Source: Marinagarivorans sp. UBA5868
Lineage (GTDB): Bacteria > Pseudomonadota > Gammaproteobacteria > Pseudomonadales > Cellvibrionaceae
Reading direction: 5' to 3'
DNA: 13,090 bases
Assembly (NCBI GenBank): GCA_002432095.1
Contig: DJFQ01000245.1
Location: 1 to 13,090 of the forward strand
A model generated the notes under the pieces. The model did no database searches. It was not told the origin of the DNA and saw nothing but the letters and a program-made list of their open reading frames with translations. The translations under genes and the position numbers were made by a program. Below are positions 6,582 through 13,090 of the stretch, piece after piece. How positions within the stretch are numbered: the stretch's first letter is position 1; each line of letters starts with the position of its first letter.

Positions 6582-8807
6582 TTAGAGCGATTCGAACGAA
6601 CCGTCTGTATAGCGGATTACCACGGTATTATCTTCTTCAACGGTGGCATATTGGGTGCCATTCAGAGAAATGGTTCCTTGCAGGCGGCTCTCACCTTCCA
6701 CAGTCGTTTCCATCAAACTCATGATCACGCCGTCATGATTGGTAATGGTCAGATTGCCTTCAGGGGCACCGTCCGCCACCAGCATATTGAAGCGGAACTG
6801 CTTGCCGGGATAACGGATTGTGAGACTGTTGTCAGCGTCTTCCAGACCGGTGCGTGCAACGGAATAATTCATGGAAACAACATTAGGATTACCCGTTAGC
6901 TCGGCCGTAAATGCCACGCTGCCATACATGTCCACAAAATTGGAAGTGGTTTCGCCGGTGGAGGTTTCGCCTTGCTGAGTCCAGGTTTCGACAAAAGAAA
7001 CGCCGGTTCCATCCCCTGAAACAGACACTGCAAAACTGGCGCTCTCCCCCGATGTATTCCTTACGAGACCGGATAATTTCAGTGATACCATCCCCAGCGA
7101 CTTGGTTGAGCTTTCCGTGGTGGCACTTTCCGTATCCACAATCATCACGTCTGAGAGCGAAGCGACCAATGTGCCTGTGAGTGTCACTGGATCCGTCACT
7201 GTACCTGCCATCACCTGGGACAATTCGATCATGAGATTGAGATTCAGTGCATCCAGAGATTGGTTTTCGGTCAGCTGAGCCGTTTGCGAATTTTCCGTTT
7301 CAACGACAGACAAATCGGTAATTGAAATGGACGATCCTTCTTTCACTAACATGACCAAAGTAGCGGATGTTGCACTGCCTGCGACTTCGTATTCACCATC
7401 CGCGGACATCTCGGAGGAATCTGTTTCCCCATAGGTCAGCGAGTCGGTCGCATCCAGTTCGACCGCAATCGTGACCATGCCGCTGTCGGCTTCTACTTGG
7501 ATATTCTGATCGACGCTGAAAACGCTGGTTTCGCCTACTGTCGTAATCGTGACGTCTACGTCCGTGTCGCTTGTATAGGCGGTGAGTTCCGAATTATTGC
7601 TGTGCGCTCGGTTCGCGTCGTCAATTGCGGCGGCGGCGATTGCCATGGCCTCGATCAAATATCCCGCATTTTCGCTGGACGCCATTTCTGCCGCTTCGAG
7701 TTGCATGGCAAAATCTTCAGAAATTCCGCCGATCGTACCGCCGCCGGAAAGAGCCGTGTCACCGAGGGAAATGGCCAGGTTTTTCAGGTCACTTACCATG
7801 GCTTTGACTTTGGCAATCGGTGTTGCGCCGGAGGTTGAGCTGGGTGTGCCAGTGGAATAACTATCCGCTGGTTCGCTCTCGGCCAGTTGTTGGTCAACAA
7901 AAAGACTTTGCAGTAATGCGGTCAAGCCCTGGGGTGCCTGCGGATCATTTGCTTGCACCTGCATCAAAACCTCACGCGCTGCTGACAAAATATCCGCAAG
8001 GCTTGTCTCAGTTGCGTCCGACGTGTTGCCTGCGACACCGTCTTCTGCAAAATACGTGATGAATGCGTTTAAAGCGCCAATAAAACTTAACAGGTTGTCA
8101 TCCAGGCGCGCCGCCTGAACAATTGCCGAATTAAGCGCCGCGTATTGCACAAGATTGGAGTTGCCCGCCTCCATCGCCGTTCTCACCGCCGCTGGATCGG
8201 TAAGATCAATAACCGGCATGGTTGCTAAATCGCCGGTCAGCCCGAAGCGATTGGCCACGGAGGAATTCGCCTCGTTGATCGCTACCTGGATGTCTTCGCT
8301 AGTGGCGCCACTTTGAATTGCCTCCTGCGCCAATTGCGCCGCAAGAGTTGTCAGCAATGTGATATTGGCCACCGAATTATCGCTGGTGGACGGCACTACC
8401 GTTTCCAGCTCGAAGGAAGTGTCGGTGATCGGTAAATCCTGGCCAAAATTCACACCCACACCACATCCAGCGGAGAGGTCACAAACCATTATTGAGCCTG
8501 TGGGGTTTGGCGTGACGCGAAACAGCAAGGGCTGATTTACATAGGTGTTGGGAATATCGAGACTATAGTGGCCAATAGCGCTGGTGATGGTGGAGGAAAT
8601 AGGTGTCGGATCTAATATACCGCTGTTAAATCGATAAGCCTCCACCTGGAAATTACGCAATATACCTTTGCTAGCAGTGCCGTTAACGGTGTAAGAGTTG
8701 TCTTGCGGCGGCGGATAATATTTTTTGTCATCATCACAACCGCAGCCTTGCATATGAATTGCGACAAGCGCAGCACTGACCATGAATATTCGACGTAGAT
8801 AGATCAT
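6582..8807 (-). CDS. Large outer-membrane lipoprotein of unknown function in the MSHA locus
   Basis: A 741-residue lipoprotein. MIYLRRIFMVSAALVAIHMQG is a short lipoprotein signal peptide with Cys22 as the lipidated residue. Position +2 is Gly, not Asp, so Lol sorting to the outer membrane is expected. After a short acidic/proline linker, residues of about 38-100 (VNGTASKGIL, then GHYSLDIP) resemble the carboxypeptidase-regulatory-like beta-sandwich of many gammaproteobacterial lipoproteins. NITLLTTLAAQLA at 148-160 is the matching follow-on block. Residues of about 160-400 look helical and Ala-rich; a Ser/Thr/Gly linker lies near 315-330. Residues 410-741 are acidic, Ser/Thr-rich and beta-like. 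Apart from the Cys in the signal region, Cys109 and Cys115 may pair. The start at 8807 has AGAAGGA at 8 bases; an extension to 8855 would hide the signal peptide. It lies after mshG and ends in a strong terminator. Function unknown; not an Msh protein I recognise. Confidence 0.8.
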   Translation of the reverse strand: MIYLRRIFMVSAALVAIHMQGCGCDDDKKYYPPPQDNSYTVNGTASKGILRNFQVEAYRFNSGILDPTPISSTITSAIGHYSLDIPNTYVNQPLLFRVTPNPTGSIMVCDLSAGCGVGVNFGQDLPITDTSFELETVVPSTSDNSVANITLLTTLAAQLAQEAIQSGATSEDIQVAINEANSSVANRFGLTGDLATMPVIDLTDPAAVRTAMEAGNSNLVQYAALNSAIVQAARLDDNLLSFIGALNAFITYFAEDGVAGNTSDATETSLADILSAAREVLMQVQANDPQAPQGLTALLQSLFVDQQLAESEPADSYSTGTPSSTSGATPIAKVKAMVSDLKNLAISLGDTALSGGGTIGGISEDFAMQLEAAEMASSENAGYLIEAMAIAAAAIDDANRAHSNNSELTAYTSDTDVDVTITTVGETSVFSVDQNIQVEADSGMVTIAVELDATDSLTYGETDSSEMSADGEYEVAGSATSATLVMLVKEGSSISITDLSVVETENSQTAQLTENQSLDALNLNLMIELSQVMAGTVTDPVTLTGTLVASLSDVMIVDTESATTESSTKSLGMVSLKLSGLVRNTSGESASFAVSVSGDGTGVSFVETWTQQGETSTGETTSNFVDMYGSVAFTAELTGNPNVVSMNYSVARTGLEDADNSLTIRYPGKQFRFNMLVADGAPEGNLTITNHDGVIMSLMETTVEGESRLQGTISLNGTQYATVEEDNTVVIRYTDGSFESL

Positions 8808-8815
8808 ATTCTTAT

Positions 8816-8822
8816 TCCTTCT
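8816..8822 (-). promoter_or_regulatory. Ribosome binding site of the lipoprotein gene
   Basis: AGAAGGA on the minus strand lies 8 bases before the ATG at 8807. It selects that codon, which starts exactly at a lipoprotein signal peptide, over the in-frame initiator at 8855. Confidence 0.75.
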
Positions 8823-9031
8823 GTTGAATATAAAGCGCCCTGATACATCTGGCACCCGACGGACCGGATTTCGCTTGCGACTTATTGAGAGGATAAAAGC
8901 CGCAGTGACGATTTTTTATTTACTCATGGTTTAAAAGCATAGATGCAACTGGGAGCCGTGCAATCGCGCCCTGGCAGTTGTCGCTAAAATGAATTGTTAT
9001 TAAAAATTGATCCATCCATGAAAAATCGCAC

Positions 9032-10261
9032 TTACATGGCTCCCTTCTGCACGTTGTACATATCCCACATTGGCAAGAAAATACCCAGCGCCAGCACAGT
9101 GACAAAACCCGCCATAAAAATAATTAAAATCGGCTCTATACTGTCGCTCAGTTTTTTGAGGTCATAATCCACTTCACGCTCGTAAAAGTCTGCCACCTCT
9201 GCAAGTAATTCTTCTACCTTGCCGCTCTCCTCTCCCACCGCAATCATTTGCAATACCAGCGGGGTGAGCATTTCGGCCTGAACGTGGGTGCGTAACAAAC
9301 TATCGCCGCGCTCGATGCCGCGTCGAATGCGTTCGATTTTCATGGCGAGATACGGATTATCAATGGCTCGGGCGCATAATGTGAGCGCCTGGTTGAGCGG
9401 CACGCCGGCGCGCAACATCAAACTGAAGCTGCGTGCGTAACGGGCCATGGAGGCCCGATCGATAATGCTGCCGATCACCGGCAGCCTAAGCTTTTTTTGC
9501 CCCCAGAAAATCGCGCCTTGAGGTGTGCTTAAGTAATACCAAATGCCTGACACAGTGGCACCCAGAACAACCAATAACGCCCACCAGTAATTCACAAATA
9601 CATGGGATGTACCGATCAGTATTTTTGTTACCAGCGGTAACTCGGCATTGAACTGTTTGAACATATCCGCGAACTTTGGAATTACCGCAACATTCACCAC
9701 AGTCACCGCGATGGCCAAAGCAATAATCACAAATGTCGGATAACGCGTAGCAGATTTGATGCTTTTGCGCGTTTCCTCGTCACGCTCCATATAAAATGCC
9801 ATTTGCGAAAATACCTGGTCCAAACTGCCTGTACTCTCGCCGACATTAATCATGCTGACGAATAGATTGTTGAATACTTTCGGGTGTTTACCCATGGCGG
9901 GAGACAAAGCGGAACCCCCCTCCAGCCGCTGAGCCACATCATTTAATACACGCTGAAATTCCAGATGTTTCAATCCCGCCGCAAGACCACGTATGCCGCG
10001 CACCAAGGGAATGCCGGATTTGGTGATGGTGTACATCTGCCGGCAGAACATGATCAAGTCGATGATTTTAACTTTGTTACCACCGAGCAGTGCGCTGATA
10101 TCAACATTCGTTTTCGACGTAGCGGCAAGCTGGCGGATATTGACCGGTGTGATGCCCTGCTCCAACAATGCAGAGGCTGCGGCATCCGTATTAGGTGCGT
10201 CCATTTGGCCTTTGGCCAATTGACCCTGCGCGGAGCGACCTTGATATTCAAAAGTAGGCAT
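9032..10261 (-). CDS. mshG: MSHA inner-membrane platform protein MshG (GspF/PilC family)
   Basis: A 409-residue polytopic inner-membrane protein of the T2SSF family, the usual length. The start MPTFEYQGRSAQGQLAKG is the typical GspF/PilC beginning. Two homologous cytoplasmic helical domains are visible, at about 68-170 and 270-375, each with a GE-type motif (GESTGSLDQV at 141 and GEESGKVEELL at 343). Predicted membrane segments lie at about 176-196, 222-243 and 376-397. It forms the platform on which the MshE ATPase works to draw pilins from the membrane. The ATG at 10261 is 38 bases after the mshE stop; no strong ribosome site is seen, so coupling to mshE is likely. The usual next genes mshF and mshB do not follow. 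Confidence 0.92.
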   Translation of the reverse strand: MPTFEYQGRSAQGQLAKGQMDAPNTDAAASALLEQGITPVNIRQLAATSKTNVDISALLGGNKVKIIDLIMFCRQMYTITKSGIPLVRGIRGLAAGLKHLEFQRVLNDVAQRLEGGSALSPAMGKHPKVFNNLFVSMINVGESTGSLDQVFSQMAFYMERDEETRKSIKSATRYPTFVIIALAIAVTVVNVAVIPKFADMFKQFNAELPLVTKILIGTSHVFVNYWWALLVVLGATVSGIWYYLSTPQGAIFWGQKKLRLPVIGSIIDRASMARYARSFSLMLRAGVPLNQALTLCARAIDNPYLAMKIERIRRGIERGDSLLRTHVQAEMLTPLVLQMIAVGEESGKVEELLAEVADFYEREVDYDLKKLSDSIEPILIIFMAGFVTVLALGIFLPMWDMYNVQKGAM

Positions 10262-10299
10262 ATGAATTCACGTATTCCAGTTTGCCGATGCACAACATA

Positions 10300-12054
10300 T
10301 CAATGTCCCGGTGTCGCGCCGGCCACTTCCGTCAAGCTTTCATCTTCCACTTCCGCGGATACGCGCAATACTTCATCCACCGTGGTAATGCCTTGCAGGG
10401 CGTAATCCAAAGCGCTTTTGCTGAGCGGGCGATAATTTTCGTGGGCATGAGCGGCTTCATTAAATTTACGTACGCTATTGTCGCGCAGTGCATCGGCCAT
10501 TGCGTTATTGATTTCGAGCAATTCAAAAACACCAATTCGGTCAAGATATCCACTGTTATAACAATGAGGACAGCCTGAACCTTTGCGCATCCGACTCACA
10601 TCGGTGGAGCTGGTGCGGGTCATACGACGAATCAGGTTCAACTCCTGAGCGTTGGGTGAGTAAGGCTCGGAACAATGCAGACAAACGCGGCGGACCAAAC
10701 GTTGTGCAATCACCGCCTTTAGGCTGGAGGCCACGAGGAAAGCATCGACACCCATATCCAATAATCGCAAGGCAGAGGTTACTGCATCATTGGTGTGCAA
10801 AGTGGATAACACCAAGTGTCCTGTCATGGCGGCGCGCAGAGCAATTTCCGCTGAATCGGAATCGCGAATTTCACCAATCAACAAAATGTCCGGGTCTTGC
10901 CGCAAAGTTGCGCGCAACACGGTGGCGAAATTCAGGCCGATCTTTTCATGCAACTGTACCTGGCTAATGCGCGGCAAGCGAAATTCCACCGGATCTTCCA
11001 CGGTGATGATTTTTTTCTCTGGTGTGTTGAGCTCGGAAAGCGCACCGTAAAGCGTGGTGGTTTTGCCACTTCCCGTCGGCCCTGTCACCAATACCAAGCC
11101 ATGGGGCCGGGAAATTACGTTGCGAAATAAACGCACATAATTGTCCGGCATACCCACTTTATTCAGCGGGCGAATTCCGGCGGAATGATCGAGCAAACGC
11201 ATTACCACGGATTCGCCATATTGCACCGGCATGGTGGAAAGCCGCACGTCAATACTATGCGAACCAATTTTCAGATTGAAGCGACCATCCTGCGGCAAGC
11301 GTTTTTCAGAAATATCCAAACCGGACATTAGCTTTAAGCGCACCACCAAAGCACCGGCGATACGCTTTTCATTCATCACCTGCTCCACCAGCACACCATC
11401 AATACGCTGGCGGATGCGCAATACCGTTTCGTCCGGCTCAATATGAATGTCCGAAGCGCGGCTATTGATGGCTTCTTCAAAAATTTTCTGCAGCAGTTTT
11501 ACCACCGGGGCGTCCATGTCCTCGGCGGTGGTTAGAATATTGGCGATATCGACCGCGTCGCTTTCCAGCTCATCGTGTAACTGCTCTGCCAGCGAGGCAA
11601 TTTCGCTGGCGCGGGTGTAGGCAACGTCGAGAATATCCAGCAGTTCCGATTCACGCACAACAGCGGGCTTTATCGGCTTTTTCAAAATCTTTTTTATGTC
11701 ATCCAGACCAAAAATATCGGTGGGGTCGGACATGCCCAGCAGGTAACCGTCTTTATCATCCTTCAGAACAATAACGCGATAACGTCGCGCGACAGTTTCC
11801 GGCAATATCTGCACGACTTCACGATCAAAGCGGAAATGGGCCAGGTCGATAAATGGATAATTCAGCTGCTTGGAGAGGAAATTCAGCAGCGTATTTTCAT
11901 CAACAAAACCCAGCGCCACTAACTGACGTCCGAGTTTGTAGCCGGATTTTTTCTGCTCACCTAGAGCGGTTTCCAATTGCTGTTGACTAATAATCTGCTG
12001 GGCAACAAGAATGTCACCGATGCGAATACGTTTAGGCGCGCTGGCAGTTTCCAC
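10300..12054 (-). CDS. mshE: MSHA pilus assembly ATPase MshE with c-di-GMP-binding N-domain
   Basis: A 584-residue PilB/GspE-type hexameric ATPase that powers pilus extension from the cytoplasmic face. Residues 11-34 (RIGDILVAQQIISQQQ onward) and 40-63 (KLGRQLVALGFVDENT onward) are two 24-residue MshEN motifs separated by 5 residues, the arrangement known to bind cyclic di-GMP. The ATPase core shows Walker A GPTGSGKT at 325-332, Asp box TVEDPVEF at 351-358, Walker B DPDILLIGEIRD at 387-398 with Glu395, and the His box STLHTND at 417-423. A zinc site is formed by Cys458, 461, 495 and 498. All key residues are present, so it should be active and c-di-GMP-responsive. The start is a GTG with an in-frame TAA directly before it and CAGGT a few bases upstream. 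It is cotranscribed with mshG downstream. Confidence 0.94.
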   Translation of the reverse strand: METASAPKRIRIGDILVAQQIISQQQLETALGEQKKSGYKLGRQLVALGFVDENTLLNFLSKQLNYPFIDLAHFRFDREVVQILPETVARRYRVIVLKDDKDGYLLGMSDPTDIFGLDDIKKILKKPIKPAVVRESELLDILDVAYTRASEIASLAEQLHDELESDAVDIANILTTAEDMDAPVVKLLQKIFEEAINSRASDIHIEPDETVLRIRQRIDGVLVEQVMNEKRIAGALVVRLKLMSGLDISEKRLPQDGRFNLKIGSHSIDVRLSTMPVQYGESVVMRLLDHSAGIRPLNKVGMPDNYVRLFRNVISRPHGLVLVTGPTGSGKTTTLYGALSELNTPEKKIITVEDPVEFRLPRISQVQLHEKIGLNFATVLRATLRQDPDILLIGEIRDSDSAEIALRAAMTGHLVLSTLHTNDAVTSALRLLDMGVDAFLVASSLKAVIAQRLVRRVCLHCSEPYSPNAQELNLIRRMTRTSSTDVSRMRKGSGCPHCYNSGYLDRIGVFELLEINNAMADALRDNSVRKFNEAAHAHENYRPLSKSALDYALQGITTVDEVLRVSAEVEDESLTEVAGATPGH

Positions 12055-12114
12055 TTATTTACCTGTCGTTTTTTTTGCCGGTTACGGGTTTTATGCCGAT
12101 TTGTCTTTTTGCCT

Positions 12115-12155
12115 ACTGTTCGTTTTAACTGGTCGTTTTTTAACTGGTCGTTTTT
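12115..12155. repeat. Short tandem repeat in the mshN-mshE spacer
   Basis: Two 15-base units, AACTGGTCGTTTTTT at 12127-12141 and its copy at 12142-12155 (missing one T), follow a degenerate third copy (ACTGTTCGTTTT) from 12115. They sit in the 133-base A/T-rich gap between the mshN stop and the mshE GTG. No promoter or hairpin was recognised there. The repeat may be slippage-prone and could set the distance between the genes. Confidence 0.7.
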
Positions 12156-12187
12156 GCCAATTAATCGCTTTTATCAATCTGCATTTT

Positions 12188-13090
12188 TTATCTGCTCGTC
12201 CCCGCAGCGAGTGAAAGATCCTGCTGGCGCTGACGCGCATACTGCATCACCCGCTGATCCGGATGGCGTAACAACAGGACTTTTTCATACGCATTAAGCG
12301 CGGTGCCGATAAGCTTGCTCTTATCCGCACTTACCGCAAGTCCTAGCCAGTCACTCACGTTGTCCGGGGCCGCCGTCACGAGAGTTGCATAGAGTTTCAT
12401 CGCCGCGTCGTGCTCGCCTCCTTTTTGGCGCAATCCTGCTAGCAGACGCATGCGCTGCTGTTCCGCATCCCCGGAAAATTCGCTTGCCGTCAACGCGCCC
12501 AGCGCGGCCTGTTCCTGACCATCCAGCACCATTAATTGCGCCATTACATAATTTTGTGCGGGCTGATTTTTGAGTAACTCCGCCAGTCGGCGTAAATCTG
12601 CAACGGCTCTTCTATCCACATAAAGATCCGCAAGCGCCACTGATGATTGCAATGCATTCGGCATTTGTTTTATTAAGCGCAGCGCATCCTGTTCCCGACG
12701 TAAACCGTCCCGGCGCAGACGTTCAGCCAATTCCTCGTCGTTGGGAATGACTGCAGGCGTTATGGTGGCTTCGGAAAGCGTTACCAGTGTTGGCGCTGCA
12801 TCGGCTTTTTGTGGTGATGAATGCAGCGCTGTCTCATAGGATGAAAGTGTAGGTACGTCGACGCCTACACTCCTGGCCTTTTGCCAATACATTTGTGCTG
12901 CGGTGGTTTTGTTTTCCGCCAGAGCCTTGTCCAACCAATGGAGGTAGCGCTGACGGATCGCTTCAATACCGGAATGCGCAGCGGCATTATCTGGATCAAT
13001 TACCAATACACTTTTATACAACTGAAATGCATTGTCTCCCGCGGGGGTAGTCAAGCGATTTTCCATCAGTGCCCGCGTCGCGGCATCGAG
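12188..13090 (-). CDS. mshN: MshN-like TPR protein, 5' end outside window
   Basis: The C-terminal 300 residues of a longer protein; the frame is open to the window edge, so the ATG at 13066 is probably internal. The visible start, a helix ending in LTTPAGDNAF followed by LYKSVLVIDPDNAAAHSGI, is a TPR-like repeat pair with a conserved TxPAGxNA loop. It is followed by a charged helix, a linker near 90-110, and further helical hairpins including LATLVTAAPDNVSDWLGLAV-type and ALNAYEKVLLLRHP blocks that read as TPRs. It ends LSLAAGTSR. In Vibrio, mshN precedes mshE and encodes an inner-membrane-anchored TPR protein needed for MSHA assembly; the position and C-terminal TPRs fit. The N-terminal membrane anchor cannot be seen, so another TPR protein at this place is possible. 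Confidence 0.7.
   Translation of the reverse strand, partial: LDAATRALMENRLTTPAGDNAFQLYKSVLVIDPDNAAAHSGIEAIRQRYLHWLDKALAENKTTAAQMYWQKARSVGVDVPTLSSYETALHSSPQKADAAPTLVTLSEATITPAVIPNDEELAERLRRDGLRREQDALRLIKQMPNALQSSVALADLYVDRRAVADLRRLAELLKNQPAQNYVMAQLMVLDGQEQAALGALTASEFSGDAEQQRMRLLAGLRQKGGEHDAAMKLYATLVTAAPDNVSDWLGLAVSADKSKLIGTALNAYEKVLLLRHPDQRVMQYARQRQQDLSLAAGTSR

Noticed and set aside
8808..8855. 16-residue N-terminal extension of the lipoprotein
   Set aside because: It would place a charged segment before the lipoprotein signal, while the ATG at 8807 has an excellent ribosome site.
8946..8980. Inverted repeat CAACTG...CAGTTG after mshG as a terminator
   Set aside because: Only 6 base pairs with a 23-base loop and no U-run, so mshG and the lipoprotein gene may be cotranscribed.
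8808..9031. Promoter for the lipoprotein gene (TATATT near 8826, or a sigma-54-like TGGCAC)
   Set aside because: No acceptable -35 box at the right spacing, and the TGGCAC lacks its TTGC partner.
9965..10405. 146-codon plus-strand open frame over mshG and mshE
   Set aside because: Antisense shadow of strongly conserved genes.
12055..12178. Lys/Arg-rich open frame on the minus strand (NDQLK repeated, then KKTNRHKTRNRQKKRQ) between mshN and mshE
   Set aside because: It contains no ATG, GTG or TTG, has a stop just upstream, and is in neither neighbour's frame, so it cannot be initiated. The apparent basicity reflects the A-rich minus strand.

Overview
The window comes from a gammaproteobacterium and is almost wholly an MSHA (mannose-sensitive haemagglutinin) type IV pilus locus, read entirely from the minus strand. 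The base composition, the outer-membrane-type lipoprotein and the MshQ/MshN style suggest a marine or environmental lineage of the Cellvibrio/Saccharophagus/Teredinibacter kind. That placement is an inference and not proven by the sequence.

In the direction of transcription (high to low coordinates) the layout has three parts. (1) Secretion and assembly genes: the 3' part of an mshN-like TPR gene (12188-13090, running off the window), mshE (assembly ATPase with an N-terminal c-di-GMP-binding MshEN domain, 10300-12054) and mshG (inner-membrane platform protein, 9032-10261). (2) An accessory block in the position where mshF and mshB sit in the Vibrio locus: a 741-residue lipoprotein gene (6582-8807) closed by a strong intrinsic terminator (6544-6574), then a 365-codon gene for a probable outer-membrane beta-barrel (5407-6504). 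(3) A non-coding stretch of about 530 bp (4876-5406) with a good sigma-70 promoter and clustered inverted repeats, followed by the structural operon: mshA (major pilin), mshC, mshD, mshO and mshP (minor pilin-like proteins) and the first 739 codons of mshQ (large secreted DUF6701-type protein, leaving the window at position 1).

From mshA to mshQ the genes overlap or lie within 40 bp of each other, with no terminator seen between them, so they should be one transcript started by the promoter at 4903-4931. MshE powers assembly through MshG and MshN, presumably gated by c-di-GMP. MshA forms the fibre, MshC/D/O/P form the minor or initiating pilins, and MshQ is exported with the pilus.

The least conventional part is the pair at 5407-8807. 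It contributes a surface lipoprotein and a beta-barrel, neither a recognised Msh protein, inside the pilus locus where mshF and mshB are not detectable. Together with the dyad array ahead of the mshA promoter, it is the best candidate for something not yet described. No tRNA, rRNA, CRISPR array or insertion sequence was seen.
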